Assembly: GCF_900184815.1 (NCBI RefSeq) | Contig: NZ_FXXQ01000001.1 | Span: forward strand, 496,001 to 560,000 | Reading direction: 5' to 3' | Source: Boseongicola aestuarii | GTDB lineage: Bacteria > Pseudomonadota > Alphaproteobacteria > Rhodobacterales > Rhodobacteraceae | Length of the DNA stretch: 64,000 bases | Part shown: positions 10,102-19,600 of the stretch, piece after piece | Position numbering within the stretch: the first letter of the stretch is position 1 | Layout of the letters: each line of letters begins with the position of its first letter | Notes under the pieces: model-generated | Databases searched by the model: none | What the model was told of the DNA's origin: nothing | What the model saw: the letters and a program-made list of their open reading frames with translations, nothing else | Made by a program: the position numbers and the translations under genes

Positions 10102-10122
10102 GGTATTTGGAAAAGGGTGAAG
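10102..10122 (+). repeat. interspersed 21-bp repeat, copy 1
   Basis: GGTATTTGGAAAAGG followed by G and TGAAG. It matches copy 2 at 50378-50398 at 20 of 21 positions. Both copies lie shortly after a stop codon, behind a GC-rich self-complementary stretch (here GCGCCGCGCTGGCGCGCGCC, 10075-10094). Confidence 0.7.
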
Positions 10123-10224
10123 GGGGCAGCGCGCGCGCCCTTGGTCATTTGTGAATGCTTCTGTGCCACCTTGCCGAAATCGACCTGTTGCGCGTCAGGG
10201 GCCGTGACCGCCCGGTGGAAAAAC

Positions 10225-10268
10225 ACCGACGTGATACCGACAAAATACCGACGTGGTACCGACACTGT
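10225..10268 (+). repeat. 11-bp tandem repeat array, copy A (four ACCGAC units)
   Basis: ACCGAC occurs at 10225, 10236, 10247 and 10258, exactly 11 bp apart. The units are ACCGACGTGAT, ACCGACAAAAT, ACCGACGTGGT and ACCGACACTGT. The same kind of array, in the opposite orientation, lies at 52033-52065. Confidence 0.8.
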
Positions 10269-10377
10269 GGATAATCCGATTTTTCTTTCTTTGCTCGACA
10301 GTTAGCCGGTGAACTTCAGAAAACAGGCGGTATTGCGGCAAGTTTCGCCGCCCGCTGACTTAGGACCCGGTTAACAC

Positions 10378-10406
10378 GACCGCGCGCCGCGTTATGCCGC
10401 GCGGTC
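10378..10406 (-). terminator. hairpin at the 3' end of the Atm1-like gene
   Basis: GACCGCGCG (10378-10386) pairs perfectly with CGCGCGGTC (10398-10406), an 11-nt loop between them. The hairpin overlaps the last codons of the exporter. There is no T-run after it on the minus strand, so it may protect mRNA ends rather than terminate transcription. Confidence 0.45.
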
Positions 10407-12206
10407 TTCCTCGGCCGCCTGTCGGAACCACAGCGAGGCATACCGACCGTCCCGCGCCAGAAGATCCTCGTGCTTGCCTTCTTCCACGATCACGCCGTTT
10501 TCCAACACGACGATCTGGTCCGCGTGCTGGATCGTCGACAGCCGGTGCGCAATCGTCAGGACCGTGCGACCTTCGCCCATCGCCCTCAGTTCCTGCTGAA
10601 TTTCCGCTTCGGTTTCGGTATCAAGCGCCGAGGTCGCCTCGTCCAGCAGTAGGATCGGCGGGTTCTTCAGCAGCGTACGCGCAATGCCCACGCGCTGTTT
10701 TTCACCGCCCGACAGTTTCAGCCCTCTCTCGCCCACGGTTGTATCGTACCCATCCGGAAGGCTTGAAATGAAGTCGTGGATTTTCGCTGCCTTGGCTGCC
10801 TCGATAACTTCGGCGCGCGAGGCCTCGGGCCGCCCATAGGCGATGTTGTAAAACACGGTATCGTTGAACAGGACCGTGTCTTGCGGCACAACGCCTACCT
10901 TGGCATGGAGCGAATCCTGAGTGACGTCCCGCAAATCCTGCCCGTCAATCCGAAGCGCACCGCCGTCCACATCGTAAAACCGGAACAACAAGCGCCCCAC
11001 GGTCGATTTGCCCGACCCCGACGGCCCGACGATCGCAACGGTCTTGCCTGCCGGAACCCTGAGCGACACGCCCTTCAAGATGGGTCGCGCCGCGTCATAG
11101 CCAAACAGCACATCATCCAGCACGACTTCGCCACCGGTGACGTCGATCTCCTTGGCGCCGGGCTTGTCTACGACATCGGCTGGCTGTTCAAGCAGATCAA
11201 ACATTTCCCCCATGTCCACAAGGCTTTGGCGGATCTCGCGGTAAACCGAGCCGAGGAAATTCAGAGGCAGTGTGATCTGGATCATATAGGCGTTCACCAT
11301 GACGAAATCGCCCACCGTCAGCGTGCCGTCCTGCACACCCATTGCGGCCATGACCATCACGATGATCAACCCGGCTGTGATCAAAAGCGCCTGTCCGAAG
11401 TTCAGAAACGCCAGCGAATAGGAGGTCTTCAGAGCGGCTTTTTCATAACCTGCCATCGCCACATCATACCGCGCAGCCTCGCGCGCTTCGGCGCCGAAAT
11501 ACTTCACCGTCTCGAAGTTCAGGAGGCTGTCGATCGCCTTTTGGTTGGCATCCGTGTCCTGGTCGTTCATCTCCTTGCGGATTTTCACGCGCCACTCGGT
11601 AACCTTGAACGTGAACCAGATGTAGATCGCAATCGTCACCGCGATCACGGCGACGTAGGAAAAGTCAAAAACCACCGCAAAGACAACCGCGATCATCAAC
11701 AATTCCAGGATTAACGGACCGATCGAGAACAGCATGAAGCGCAACAGGAACTCGACGCCCTTGACGCCGCGCTCGATGATCCGGCTGAGCCCGCCGGTCT
11801 TGCGCGTGATGTGATAGCGCAGCGAAAGCCGGTGGATATGCGAAAACGTCTCAAGCGCCAACTGCCGCAAGGCCCGCTGGCCCACGGCCGCGAAAATGGC
11901 GTCTCGTAACTGCTGAAAGCCTACGCCCATCAGGCGCGCCATACCATAGGCCACCGTCAACCCGACCGCCCCCAGTGTCATCATCCAGACAGCGTCCGTC
12001 TGATCGCCCGACAATGCATCGACCGCGGCCTTGTAAAAGAACGGCGTGCCGACCGTCACCAGCTTTGAAACGAACAAAGCCAGCAAAGCCCAGACCACGC
12101 GCCGCTTCACCCACGGGTGTTCGTCCGGCCAAAGGTAGGGCGCGACCTTACGGATCGTGCGCCAGCCGCTCTTGCGTTCAAGCTCTGTTGAATATGTTCC
12201 GCTCAT
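10392..12206 (-). CDS. Atm1/ABCB7-type ABC exporter (permease-ATPase half transporter)
   Basis: 604 aa from ATG 12206 (GAGGCAGGC just upstream). The N-terminal six-TM domain carries the Atm1-like stretches SLRYHITRKTGGLSRIIERG and NFETVKYFGAEA. The C-terminal ATPase has Walker A GPSGSGKST, a Q-loop, the signature LSGGEKQRVGIARTL, Walker B ILLLDEATSALD and an H-loop (TIAHRLST). Atm1-class exporters move glutathione-linked metal or sulfur compounds across the inner membrane and matter for Fe-S and heavy-metal homeostasis. It stands alone on the minus strand. The family call is firm; the substrate is inferred. Confidence 0.9.
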   Translation of the reverse strand: MSGTYSTELERKSGWRTIRKVAPYLWPDEHPWVKRRVVWALLALFVSKLVTVGTPFFYKAAVDALSGDQTDAVWMMTLGAVGLTVAYGMARLMGVGFQQLRDAIFAAVGQRALRQLALETFSHIHRLSLRYHITRKTGGLSRIIERGVKGVEFLLRFMLFSIGPLILELLMIAVVFAVVFDFSYVAVIAVTIAIYIWFTFKVTEWRVKIRKEMNDQDTDANQKAIDSLLNFETVKYFGAEAREAARYDVAMAGYEKAALKTSYSLAFLNFGQALLITAGLIIVMVMAAMGVQDGTLTVGDFVMVNAYMIQITLPLNFLGSVYREIRQSLVDMGEMFDLLEQPADVVDKPGAKEIDVTGGEVVLDDVLFGYDAARPILKGVSLRVPAGKTVAIVGPSGSGKSTVGRLLFRFYDVDGGALRIDGQDLRDVTQDSLHAKVGVVPQDTVLFNDTVFYNIAYGRPEASRAEVIEAAKAAKIHDFISSLPDGYDTTVGERGLKLSGGEKQRVGIARTLLKNPPILLLDEATSALDTETEAEIQQELRAMGEGRTVLTIAHRLSTIQHADQIVVLENGVIVEEGKHEDLLARDGRYASLWFRQAAEEDRAA

Positions 12207-12312
12207 GCCTGCCTCGTTTGCGAACGCCCACACTAAGCGCAAGGCGCGGCCTTGGCCAGCGCCGAAGCCGTGCAAAAATGCACAGCACCAGCCATTCTCT
12301 GTCCGTAAATCT

Positions 12313-13683
12313 TTAGTCCGGCACAGTAAAAATCTGGCCCGGATAGATCAGATCGGGATCGCGGATGCGGCCCGCATTCGCCTCGAATAAGCGCACATAC
12401 AAAAGACCCTCGCCATATTTGTCCCGCGCAATCCCCCAAAGCGTATTGCCGGGCTGCACCGTGATCAGAGCCACCGGAGCGCGATCTGTTCTCGCGCCCA
12501 GATCCAACGCCTGAATGGCCTCGACCGGTTCGCGACGAAACGGAGTTTCAGCCCGCGAGACCACATCGCCCTCGGCGTTCAACTCATCGACGCGCAACGT
12601 GTAGGTGCCGGTATCGATCTCGGGCAGATCGGCGCGCCATTGGCCATCGGCTCCAACGCTAGAATCTAGAATGGGCTGATTATCAAGATAAACGCGCACC
12701 GATCCCGGTCCCGAAGACCTGCCCGTCAAGGCAACCTCGCCGGCACTGTCATAGTTGATCGCATCGATCGAAACGTTATCCACCACCTGCGGACCGCTTC
12801 CGCCGCTCTGAATGACGCGTACGCCCTCGCTGTCCGCCAACAGGATCGTCGGAGCGGAAGCAGCGGTCTCCTGAGCGGCCACAGGCGCGGTTTCCTGAGC
12901 GACTACAGGCGCGGTTTCCGGCGATTGCGGTGCCTGCGGTGCGACTGCGGTGACAACTTCCTCCGCGGCCTCTGTCAAGGCCTCGGCAACGTCAGCGGCC
13001 TCTGTCACGGCCTCGGCAATGTCAGCGGCCTCTGTCACGGCCTCGTCAGCGGCCTCGGCAACGTCAGCGGCGTCGTCCACCGCCTCGACCACGCCCTGCG
13101 TGGCCTCCGATACAGCAGCGACACCTTCCTCACGCGTCTCAGCGGCATCCTCAGCCTCAGCCTCGACCTCGGCCACCAGCACCTTCGGGCTTGGCGCCAG
13201 AATGACCGATTGGTCCGAAAACGCCTGCCCGCCATCAGCAAACATTTCGAGCAAGGTCAGAACTCGCGGCACGTCCGACGCCCCAAGCGACAAGAGTACC
13301 ACGAAATTCCCGCCTCCATCCGCCTCGGACGTCCCAGCTTCGTCGCCATCCAGCAACAGCGTCAGCATCGAATTCGCGGCAGCACGACCGGCTATCACCG
13401 TCTCGCCGTCAGGTTCGACCCGCACAATGTCAAAGACTGCCGTCGAAATTCGCGGCTCCGGCGCGACTTCGGCCTCCGATTCCGACTCGGCCACCTCAGG
13501 CGCGGTCTCCACCGCATCGGGAACGACTTCGGCCCGCTCGACCACAATTTCGTCCCTGTCCGGCGAAAGCACCTCGCCCGGCGCCGCGACATCGTCGCCG
13601 TCGCCCCCGCGCAAACCAAAGTACAAAGCCAACGCCAAAAGCGCGACAGCCAAAACGCCACCACCAATCCGGGTCGCTTTCAC
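12313..13683 (-). CDS. LysM-domain inner-membrane/periplasmic protein with an Ala/Glu repeat region
   Basis: About 456 aa. GTG 13683 is chosen because GGGGAGAGG lies directly upstream; ATG 13725 or 13710 would extend it by up to 14 residues. One N-terminal membrane segment (GGVLAVALLALALYFGL) is followed by acidic low-complexity sequence. An Ala/Glu/Val/Asp repeat (decapeptide like DIAEAVTEAA) and Ig-like or carboxypeptidase-regulatory-like stretches come next. The C-terminus is a LysM domain (ITVQPGNTLWGIARDKYGEG through IYPGQIFTVPD) that binds peptidoglycan. It probably tethers envelope and cell wall; the exact function is unknown. Confidence 0.8.
   Translation of the reverse strand: MKATRIGGGVLAVALLALALYFGLRGGDGDDVAAPGEVLSPDRDEIVVERAEVVPDAVETAPEVAESESEAEVAPEPRISTAVFDIVRVEPDGETVIAGRAAANSMLTLLLDGDEAGTSEADGGGNFVVLLSLGASDVPRVLTLLEMFADGGQAFSDQSVILAPSPKVLVAEVEAEAEDAAETREEGVAAVSEATQGVVEAVDDAADVAEAADEAVTEAADIAEAVTEAADVAEALTEAAEEVVTAVAPQAPQSPETAPVVAQETAPVAAQETAASAPTILLADSEGVRVIQSGGSGPQVVDNVSIDAINYDSAGEVALTGRSSGPGSVRVYLDNQPILDSSVGADGQWRADLPEIDTGTYTLRVDELNAEGDVVSRAETPFRREPVEAIQALDLGARTDRAPVALITVQPGNTLWGIARDKYGEGLLYVRLFEANAGRIRDPDLIYPGQIFTVPD
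12965..13054. repeat. 30-bp tandem repeat inside the LysM gene
   Basis: A 30-bp unit beginning GCGGCCTCTGTCA starts at 12965, 12995 and 13025. The third unit diverges near its end and continues in related GTCAGCGGCCTCGGCAACGT sequence. It encodes the decapeptide-like EAADVAEAVT repeat in the linker of the LysM protein. Confidence 0.75.
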
Positions 13684-13811
13684 GAGCCTCTCCCCTGCCT
13701 CTCGGGTCATCCCCAAATGCGTCAACAGTCCTGTCCCGAGGACCGCGCTTGAGAGACCATAGCAACACCGCTATCAGGGGTCAAAACCCGTTTCATCAAA
13801 AGGAGTTGCAT

Positions 13812-14366
13812 GTGACTTCGACCCCGTTTTCCGTCTGTGTCTATTGTGGCTCTCGTCCTGGAGCCGATCCCGCCTTCATTCTGGCCGCCCGCGAAACCGG
13901 TCTCGCCATCAGTGAAAGGGGCTGGCGCCTGGTCTATGGAGCGGGGGATATCGGGCTTATGGGCGCGGTTGCACAGGCTGCCACGGATGCGGGCGCGCGC
14001 ACACTGGGGGTCATCCCGACGCACCTTTTGAACCGCGAAGCACCGCGCGGCGCTTTTGGTGACCGGATTATCACCGAAACCATGCACGAGCGCAAAAAAG
14101 TGATGTTCATGAACGCTGACGCCGTGCTTGTCCTGCCCGGAGGCGCAGGCTCGCTCGACGAGTTCTTTGAGGTTCTCACTTGGGCGCAACTCGGCCTTCA
14201 CACCAAACCGATCGTCCTGCTGAATGTAAGCGGCTACTGGGACCCGCTCTTGACCCTCATCGACCATGTCATCGAACAGGGCTTTGCCGATGTTTCGATG
14301 CGCGCCTTATTCCAAACTGCCGCGACCGTCGACGAGGCAATGGCGCACCTGAAAACGCCGGAATAG
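13812..14366 (+). CDS. LOG family protein (cytokinin riboside 5'-monophosphate phosphoribohydrolase-like)
   Basis: 184 aa from GTG 13812, with AGGAG at 13801-13805; an overlapping ATG at 13810 is out of frame. A Rossmann fold starts with VCVYCGSRPGADPAF. The conserved GAGDIGLMGAVAQAA and the catalytic PGGAGSLDEFFE (canonical PGGxGTxxE, here with Ser) follow, as does the R/K region MHERKKVM. LOG enzymes hydrolyse nucleoside monophosphates such as AMP or cytokinin ribotides to base and ribose 5-phosphate. In free-living bacteria they mostly act in nucleotide salvage. Divergent from the LysM gene. Confidence 0.87.
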   Translation: MTSTPFSVCVYCGSRPGADPAFILAARETGLAISERGWRLVYGAGDIGLMGAVAQAATDAGARTLGVIPTHLLNREAPRGAFGDRIITETMHERKKVMFMNADAVLVLPGGAGSLDEFFEVLTWAQLGLHTKPIVLLNVSGYWDPLLTLIDHVIEQGFADVSMRALFQTAATVDEAMAHLKTPE

Positions 14367-14510
14367 GGCTTCCCTTTCGGTCAACGCCTGAAATCCGGCT
14401 CAATCTGCGCGCCGAAACCCGCCTTGCGATCGCCCGTCGCACTGCGGCAATCCGCCCTCTGAACAGAGCCTCCCCTGCGACTAGATGAGCCTCATGAGCA
14501 GGAGAGCCTC

Positions 14511-14726
14511 ATGACCGCAATCGACCCCCAGCAAACACCATCCCGCACCCCTCGCTTCGGTGTGACACTCAGCCTTGAGGCGAAAATCCTGCTGGTGATC
14601 TTCACCTTGCTGGCAATCTGGGGCATCGCTATCTTCACCTTTGGCATCCCGGCCCTGCTTTGGCCTATGAAACTGATCGTACCAGCGCTGATCGCTATGC
14701 TCTTTGTGCTGACCTGGTCCATGTAG
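14511..14726 (+). CDS. small two-TM membrane protein, unknown
   Basis: 71 aa, with AGGAG about 5 nt before ATG 14511. After a polar Pro/Thr-rich N-terminus there are two hydrophobic segments (ILLVIFTLLAIWGIAIFTFG and LIVPALIAMLFVLTW) separated by a short PALLWPMK turn. No family recognised. It follows the LOG gene by 144 bp and converges on the host-attachment-like gene. Confidence 0.65.
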   Translation: MTAIDPQQTPSRTPRFGVTLSLEAKILLVIFTLLAIWGIAIFTFGIPALLWPMKLIVPALIAMLFVLTWSM

Positions 14727-14761
14727 GCCAAAGGCGCTTCAGCCCAGTCACCCCCCGACGT

Positions 14762-15220
14762 TCAGGCCGACGCCTCCAATTCGCTTTTGACGATCTTTTC
14801 AATCTGATCCAGCGGATGATTGGTCAGGGTCTTGTGGACCTCGCCAACCACGCTACGGGCGACTTCGGGATGCAGCTTCGCGCGCAACTCGCCCAAGGTC
14901 TTCGGAGGTGCCACCAGCACAATGCGGCGGAAATGCCCCCGATGCACCCGGTCGTACAGCATCTCTGCCAGCTCATCCGCAAAACGATCCTTCTGAAGCT
15001 GATGCCAATCGGCTTCGGAAACCGCTGACCGCGCTTGCGACATACCATCGCTCCGGCGTCCGGCGGTATCGGATTTCTGCGCGGAATTCGGAGGGTTTTC
15101 CTGATGCTTTTCGTGACGCACCTGCAAATTCGGGTTCAGACTGTCCGTTACGTTCTCCAGAAACAACGCCTTTTCTCCATCCGCAACCAAGACCCACGTC
15201 CCGTGATCCAGCTTTCTCAT
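14762..15220 (-). CDS. host attachment protein family (PF10116-like)
   Basis: 152 aa. It starts MRKLDHGTWVLVADGEKALF and ends with the family hallmark RRIVLVAPPKTLGELRAKLH and LTNHPLDQIEKIV. Members were named after a plant-attachment locus in Agrobacterium, but they resemble the eRF1/pelota-like fold and occur in many non-pathogens. The biochemical role is unknown, and attachment should not be assumed. Soluble, no signal peptide. Transcribed in the same direction as sodB but separated by a terminator. Confidence 0.8.
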   Translation of the reverse strand: MRKLDHGTWVLVADGEKALFLENVTDSLNPNLQVRHEKHQENPPNSAQKSDTAGRRSDGMSQARSAVSEADWHQLQKDRFADELAEMLYDRVHRGHFRRIVLVAPPKTLGELRAKLHPEVARSVVGEVHKTLTNHPLDQIEKIVKSELEASA

Positions 15221-15311
15221 CTGTCGTCTCCCATGCCACTTTCGGCATCTGGTCTACGACACATGGCGCATGGACGATTGATCCTGCGCAATCAGACCGA
15301 CCCGAAAACGA

Positions 15312-15339
15312 AAAACGGCCGCCCGAAGGCGGCCGTTTT
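15312..15339 (-). terminator. intrinsic terminator after sodB
   Basis: AACGGCCGCC, loop CGAA, GGCGGCCGTT: a perfect GC-rich stem with A/T runs on both sides. On the minus strand the stem is followed by TTTTTCGTTTT. It lies 24 bp past the sodB stop. Confidence 0.85.
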
Positions 15340-15362
15340 GTCTTGGTCTCGATGTCGCGCCA

Positions 15363-15962
15363 TCACATGCGGCTGGCGACGTTCTCCCAGTTGACCAGGT
15401 TGTCGAGGAAGTTCGTCAGATAAGCAGGACGCTTGTTGCGGAAATCAATGTAGTAGGAATGCTCCCACACATCACAGCCAAGCAAGGCCGTCTGACCAAA
15501 GCAAAGCGGGTTCACGCCGTTTTCCGTCTTCGTCACAGCCAGCGAACCGTCAGCGTTCTTCACAAGCCAGGCCCAGCCTGAACCGAACTGCCCAGCGCCA
15601 GCAGCCGAAAATTGCGATTTGAACTCGTCAACCGAGCCAAAGGTCTCAACCAGCGCTTTTTCCAGTTCACCCGGCATCCCGGCGTCGCCCGGCCCCATCA
15701 TCTCCCAGAACTGGTTGTGGTTCCAAAGCTGGCTGATGTTGTTGAAGATACCGTTCTGCGCAACCGCGGTCTTGTTGTAGGTGCCGACGATGATCTCTTC
15801 CATCGTCTTGCCGTCCCACTCAGTGCCTTCGATCGCCTTGTTGCCATTGGTGACATAGGCGTTGTGGTGCAGGTCGTGGTGATATTCGAGCGTCTCTGCG
15901 CTCATGCCCTTTGCGGCCAACGCATCGTGCGCATAGGGAAGATCGGGAAGTTCAAAAGCCAT
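15363..15962 (-). CDS. sodB: superoxide dismutase (Fe/Mn family)
   Basis: 199 aa, normal length. The metal ligands are visible: His in the N-terminal helix (ETLEYHHDLHHNAYVTN), the second His in the NHNQFWEMM region, and Asp and His in DVWEHSYYIDFRNKRPAYL. It converts superoxide to hydrogen peroxide and oxygen in the cytoplasm. The GAQFGSGWAWL stretch fits the iron-type subgroup, but metal use cannot be fixed by eye. ATG 15962 follows a weak GAGGC site. Single-gene unit closed by a strong terminator. Confidence 0.95.
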   Translation of the reverse strand: MAFELPDLPYAHDALAAKGMSAETLEYHHDLHHNAYVTNGNKAIEGTEWDGKTMEEIIVGTYNKTAVAQNGIFNNISQLWNHNQFWEMMGPGDAGMPGELEKALVETFGSVDEFKSQFSAAGAGQFGSGWAWLVKNADGSLAVTKTENGVNPLCFGQTALLGCDVWEHSYYIDFRNKRPAYLTNFLDNLVNWENVASRM

Positions 15963-16059
15963 GACATGCCTCGTTTGTTTGAATTGCGGTGTCTGACGTT
16001 CTAATTGCGCCGACAGGCGGTCAGGTCAAGGGCGTTCCGGCAACTGACACAGCCAGCTT

Positions 16060-16632
16060 TCAGAAATGCCCGACCTCCGAGCCCGGTTTCGACGACCGCA
16101 CAAGCAGGTCGAAAACGTATGTCCCGACGGACCTGAAACAGACAATAGTCGCCTGATCTTCACCGTCAAAACAGATCGCCGCTGGCACCTGAGCCATGCG
16201 CGTCCGTCGCACTTCACCAACGCCCAAAATTCGGGGCCGCAAATCCGCCGGCGTCACCTTCGCCATTGCCTCACGCACCGCGCTTCCCGATCCGCTCACC
16301 CGAAACACTGCCCGCGCATCGGATACATTCACCACAAGATGATGCTGCCCCGACAAAGCCGCACTCAACGCCTGAACCCGCGCCTCCGCTTCCTCATGCG
16401 CACAGACCAGCAACAACTCGTCCGGCGACATCCACAAAAGCTGATCGCTCTCGCCCGCCGCAATCCCGCGTTTCTTTGGCAGCCCGCAATGCGTCACCGA
16501 CCAAACGGCATGCGCGAAATCGCTATCACCCAAGTCCCCACGGATCGTGACCATCCCGACCAAACCGGCTTCGGCAACATCAACAAACCCGGACGCAGAC
16601 GCGCCCTGAACCGCACTCACAGCCTCAGACAT
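16060..16632 (-). CDS. soxG: sarcosine oxidase subunit gamma
   Basis: 190 aa from ATG 16632, overlapping the soxA stop by 8 nt. SoxG-like features include GVRGDLGD-type N-terminal strands, SPDELLLV and DARAVFRVSGSGSAVREAMAK (GcvT-like fold). It is the small structural subunit of the heterotetrameric sarcosine oxidase, which oxidises sarcosine to glycine and transfers the methyl carbon to tetrahydrofolate. Last gene of soxD-soxA-soxG, coupled by overlaps. Confidence 0.9.
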   Translation of the reverse strand: MSEAVSAVQGASASGFVDVAEAGLVGMVTIRGDLGDSDFAHAVWSVTHCGLPKKRGIAAGESDQLLWMSPDELLLVCAHEEAEARVQALSAALSGQHHLVVNVSDARAVFRVSGSGSAVREAMAKVTPADLRPRILGVGEVRRTRMAQVPAAICFDGEDQATIVCFRSVGTYVFDLLVRSSKPGSEVGHF

Positions 16633-19600
16633 TCTGCTTCTCCCCTTCGGGATCAAAGACCACCGGATCGACAATCTTGGCCTGCACAAACGTGCCATCC
16701 ACGCGGTTGAACGCGATCACCTCGCCCATCCGGTCCGGCCCAAGCTCCACCAACCCCATGGCAATGCCGCGTTCCAGTGTCGGCGAAAAGTAAGTCGAGG
16801 TCACCCGCCCCTGCACGACACGCTGACCATTGTCGTTCACGCCTTCGCCTACCGCATAAGACCCATCCGGCAAAACAGACCCGTCGAGCGTCTCAAGCCC
16901 AACCAACTTCCAGCGCAAGGGGTCCGTCATGTGATCCCGTTCCTGCGCGCGTTTCCCAAGAAAATCCTCTTTCTTCTTCGAGATCGCCCAATTCAGCCCC
17001 AAATCCTGCGGAATGACTGTCCCGTCCGTTTCGTCGCCAATCATGATAAAGCCCTTCTCGGCCCGCATGATATGCAAGGCCTCAGTGCCATAAGGCGTGA
17101 CCCCAAACTCAGACCCCGCCTCCAAAAGTGCATCCCAAAACGCTCGCCCCTGACTGGCCGGCACGGCAATCTCATAAGACAACTCGCCCGAAAACGAGAT
17201 CCGGAACACCCGCGCGGAAAACTGTCCGATCGCGCCTTCCGCCCACTGCATGAACGGCAATGCCTCTTTTGAAACATCCATCCCGCCCAGCTTTTCCAGA
17301 ACCTTGCGCGCATTGGGGCCCACAACCGCGACCTGCGCGTATTGCTCCGTCACATTGGCCACATAGACCTTCCAGTCCCACCACTCGGTCTGAAGCCATT
17401 CCTCCATATGCGCGTGAATACGATCCGCCCCACCCGTCGTCGTGTGACAGAGCCATGTGTCATCATCCATCCGCGCAACCACGCCGTCATCAGACAAAAA
17501 ACCGTTCTCGGAACACATCAGCCCGTACCGGCATTTCCCGACCGGCAGCGTCGACATCATGTTGGTATACATCATGTCCATAAACTTGCCCGCATCCGGG
17601 CCCTTCACGACCAACTTGCCCAATGTCGATGCATCCAAGAGCCCAAGCGAGTTGCGCGTCGCCAAAACCTCACGCTTCACCGCAGCATGTACATCCTCGC
17701 CCGGTTTCACATAAGCATAGGGCCGCCGCCAATGGCCCACTGGCTCCCAATGCGCGCCGTTGGCGTCGTGCCAGTCATACATCGGCGTCTGGCGCACAGG
17801 CTGGAACAATGCGCCCCGCGCCTCACCCGCAATCGCGCCCATCGAAATCGGATGGTAAGGCGGGCGGAACGTCGTAGTCCCGACCTTGGGAATCTCCTGA
17901 TCCAAAGCACCGGCCAGAACCGCCAGCCCATTGATGTTGGACAACTTCCCCTGATCCGTCGCCATGCCCAGTGTCGTATAGCGCTTGGTATGCTCGACAC
18001 TCTCGAAGCCCTCACGCGCCGCCAACTCGACGTCCGTAACCTTCACATCGTTCTGATAATCGAGCCACGCTTTCGACCGCAGCGCATAACTCGCGCGCTC
18101 GGGCATATTCCAAACCGGCAGCATCGGCTCGCTCAACTCAACATCCGCCGTCGCCGCCGCACCGGCCGTCCCTGTCGCGCCAGCCTCAGCCGCCGCCCGT
18201 GCTCCGGCCACATATGCATCCGTCAAGACAGCAGCCGTCTCAAGCTCGCCATTCGCCGCACCCGCCGCCAAGACAAATGCCGCGCCATCTGCGCCATTTG
18301 GTGCCCGCTCGGGATCAGGCCGGAAGAACGCCCCGTCCTCCTGCCAGCTCAACTTGCCCCCGCAATGTGACCACAAATGCACAACCGGCGACCACCCCCC
18401 GGCCATCGCAACGCAATCGGCTTTGATCGGGTCCGGGTTCGAGCCGTCACGGGTCTGATCACAAACCCAGACCTTCTCGACCTTGCCCTTGCCCTTCACA
18501 CTTTCGATACCGCGCCCGACACGCACGGTAATCCCGGCGGCACGCGCTTGCTCGGCCAACGGCCCATTGGCCTCCGACCGCGCATCCAGCACCACAACTT
18601 CAAGCCCAGCCTCCTGCACCGTCAAGGCCGTCCGATACCCGTCGTCATTGTTCGTCACCACAACCACGCACTTGCCCGGAGCCACCGCGTAATTCGTCAC
18701 GTAATCGCGCACCGCCGACGCCAGCATCACACCCGGAAGATCATTACCCGCAAATGACAAAGGCCGCTCAATCGCCCCTGTCGCCGTCACGATCCGCCCT
18801 GCGCGAATGCGCCACAAACGATGACGCGGCAAACTCGGGTCCGGCGCATGATCCGTCAAACGCTCATAGGCCAGCGCATAGCCATGGTCATAAACCCCGG
18901 CCCCCATCGTGCGCGCCCGTATCGCAACATTCGGCATAGCGCCCAGCGCCGCGACAGTCGCCTCGACCCACTCAGCCGCAGGCACACCGTCAATCACAGC
19001 CCCGTCCACCGGAGCACGCCCACCCCAATGCGCGCCCTGCTCGATCAACAATACCTCGGCCCCTGCCTCACCTGCCGCTTTTGCCGCCTGCAAACCAGCA
19101 ATTCCACCACCAACGACCAGAACATCGACGGTCGCGTTGAAATGCTCATAATGATCCGCATCCCGATGCCTCGGAGCGCGACCCAAGCCCGCCGATTTGC
19201 GGATGATCGGCTCATACACATGCTTCCAGAACGACCGGGGCCACAGGAACATCTTGTAGTAAAAACCCGCAGGCAAGAACCGAGACAGCTTGGCGTTCAA
19301 TTCGCCAATGTCGAACTCAAGGCTCGGCCAATGGTTCTGGCTCTCCGCTTCCAACCCGTCAAACAACTCCGTCGTCGTCGCGCGCGCGTTCGGCTCGAAT
19401 GTCTTGTCGCGCCCGAGGTTCATCAGCGCGTTCGGCTCCTCCGACCCGCTGGCCACAATCCCGCGCGGACGGTGATACTTGAACGAGCGCCCCACCAGCA
19501 TCTGACCCTGCCCAAGCAAAGCCGACGCCAAAGTATCGCCCTCGAATCCCCGCATGGCCTTGCCATTGAACGTGAACGATCGTGGCTTCGAGCGATCAAT

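Larger units (their letters stand above)
10065..10391. other. non-coding gap with two repeat elements
   Basis: 327 bp without a credible gene between the RND pump stop and the Atm1-like exporter stop. It holds a copy of the GGTATTTGGAAAAGG repeat (10102-10122) preceded by a GC palindrome, an 11-bp tandem repeat array (10225-10268) and a hairpin at the exporter 3' end (10378-10406). Base composition in the middle is more AT-rich than the flanking genes. Confidence 0.75.

Noticed and set aside
10069-10305. 78-codon frame in the gap after the RND pump
   Set aside because: It runs through the repeat elements, has no ribosome site and unnatural composition.
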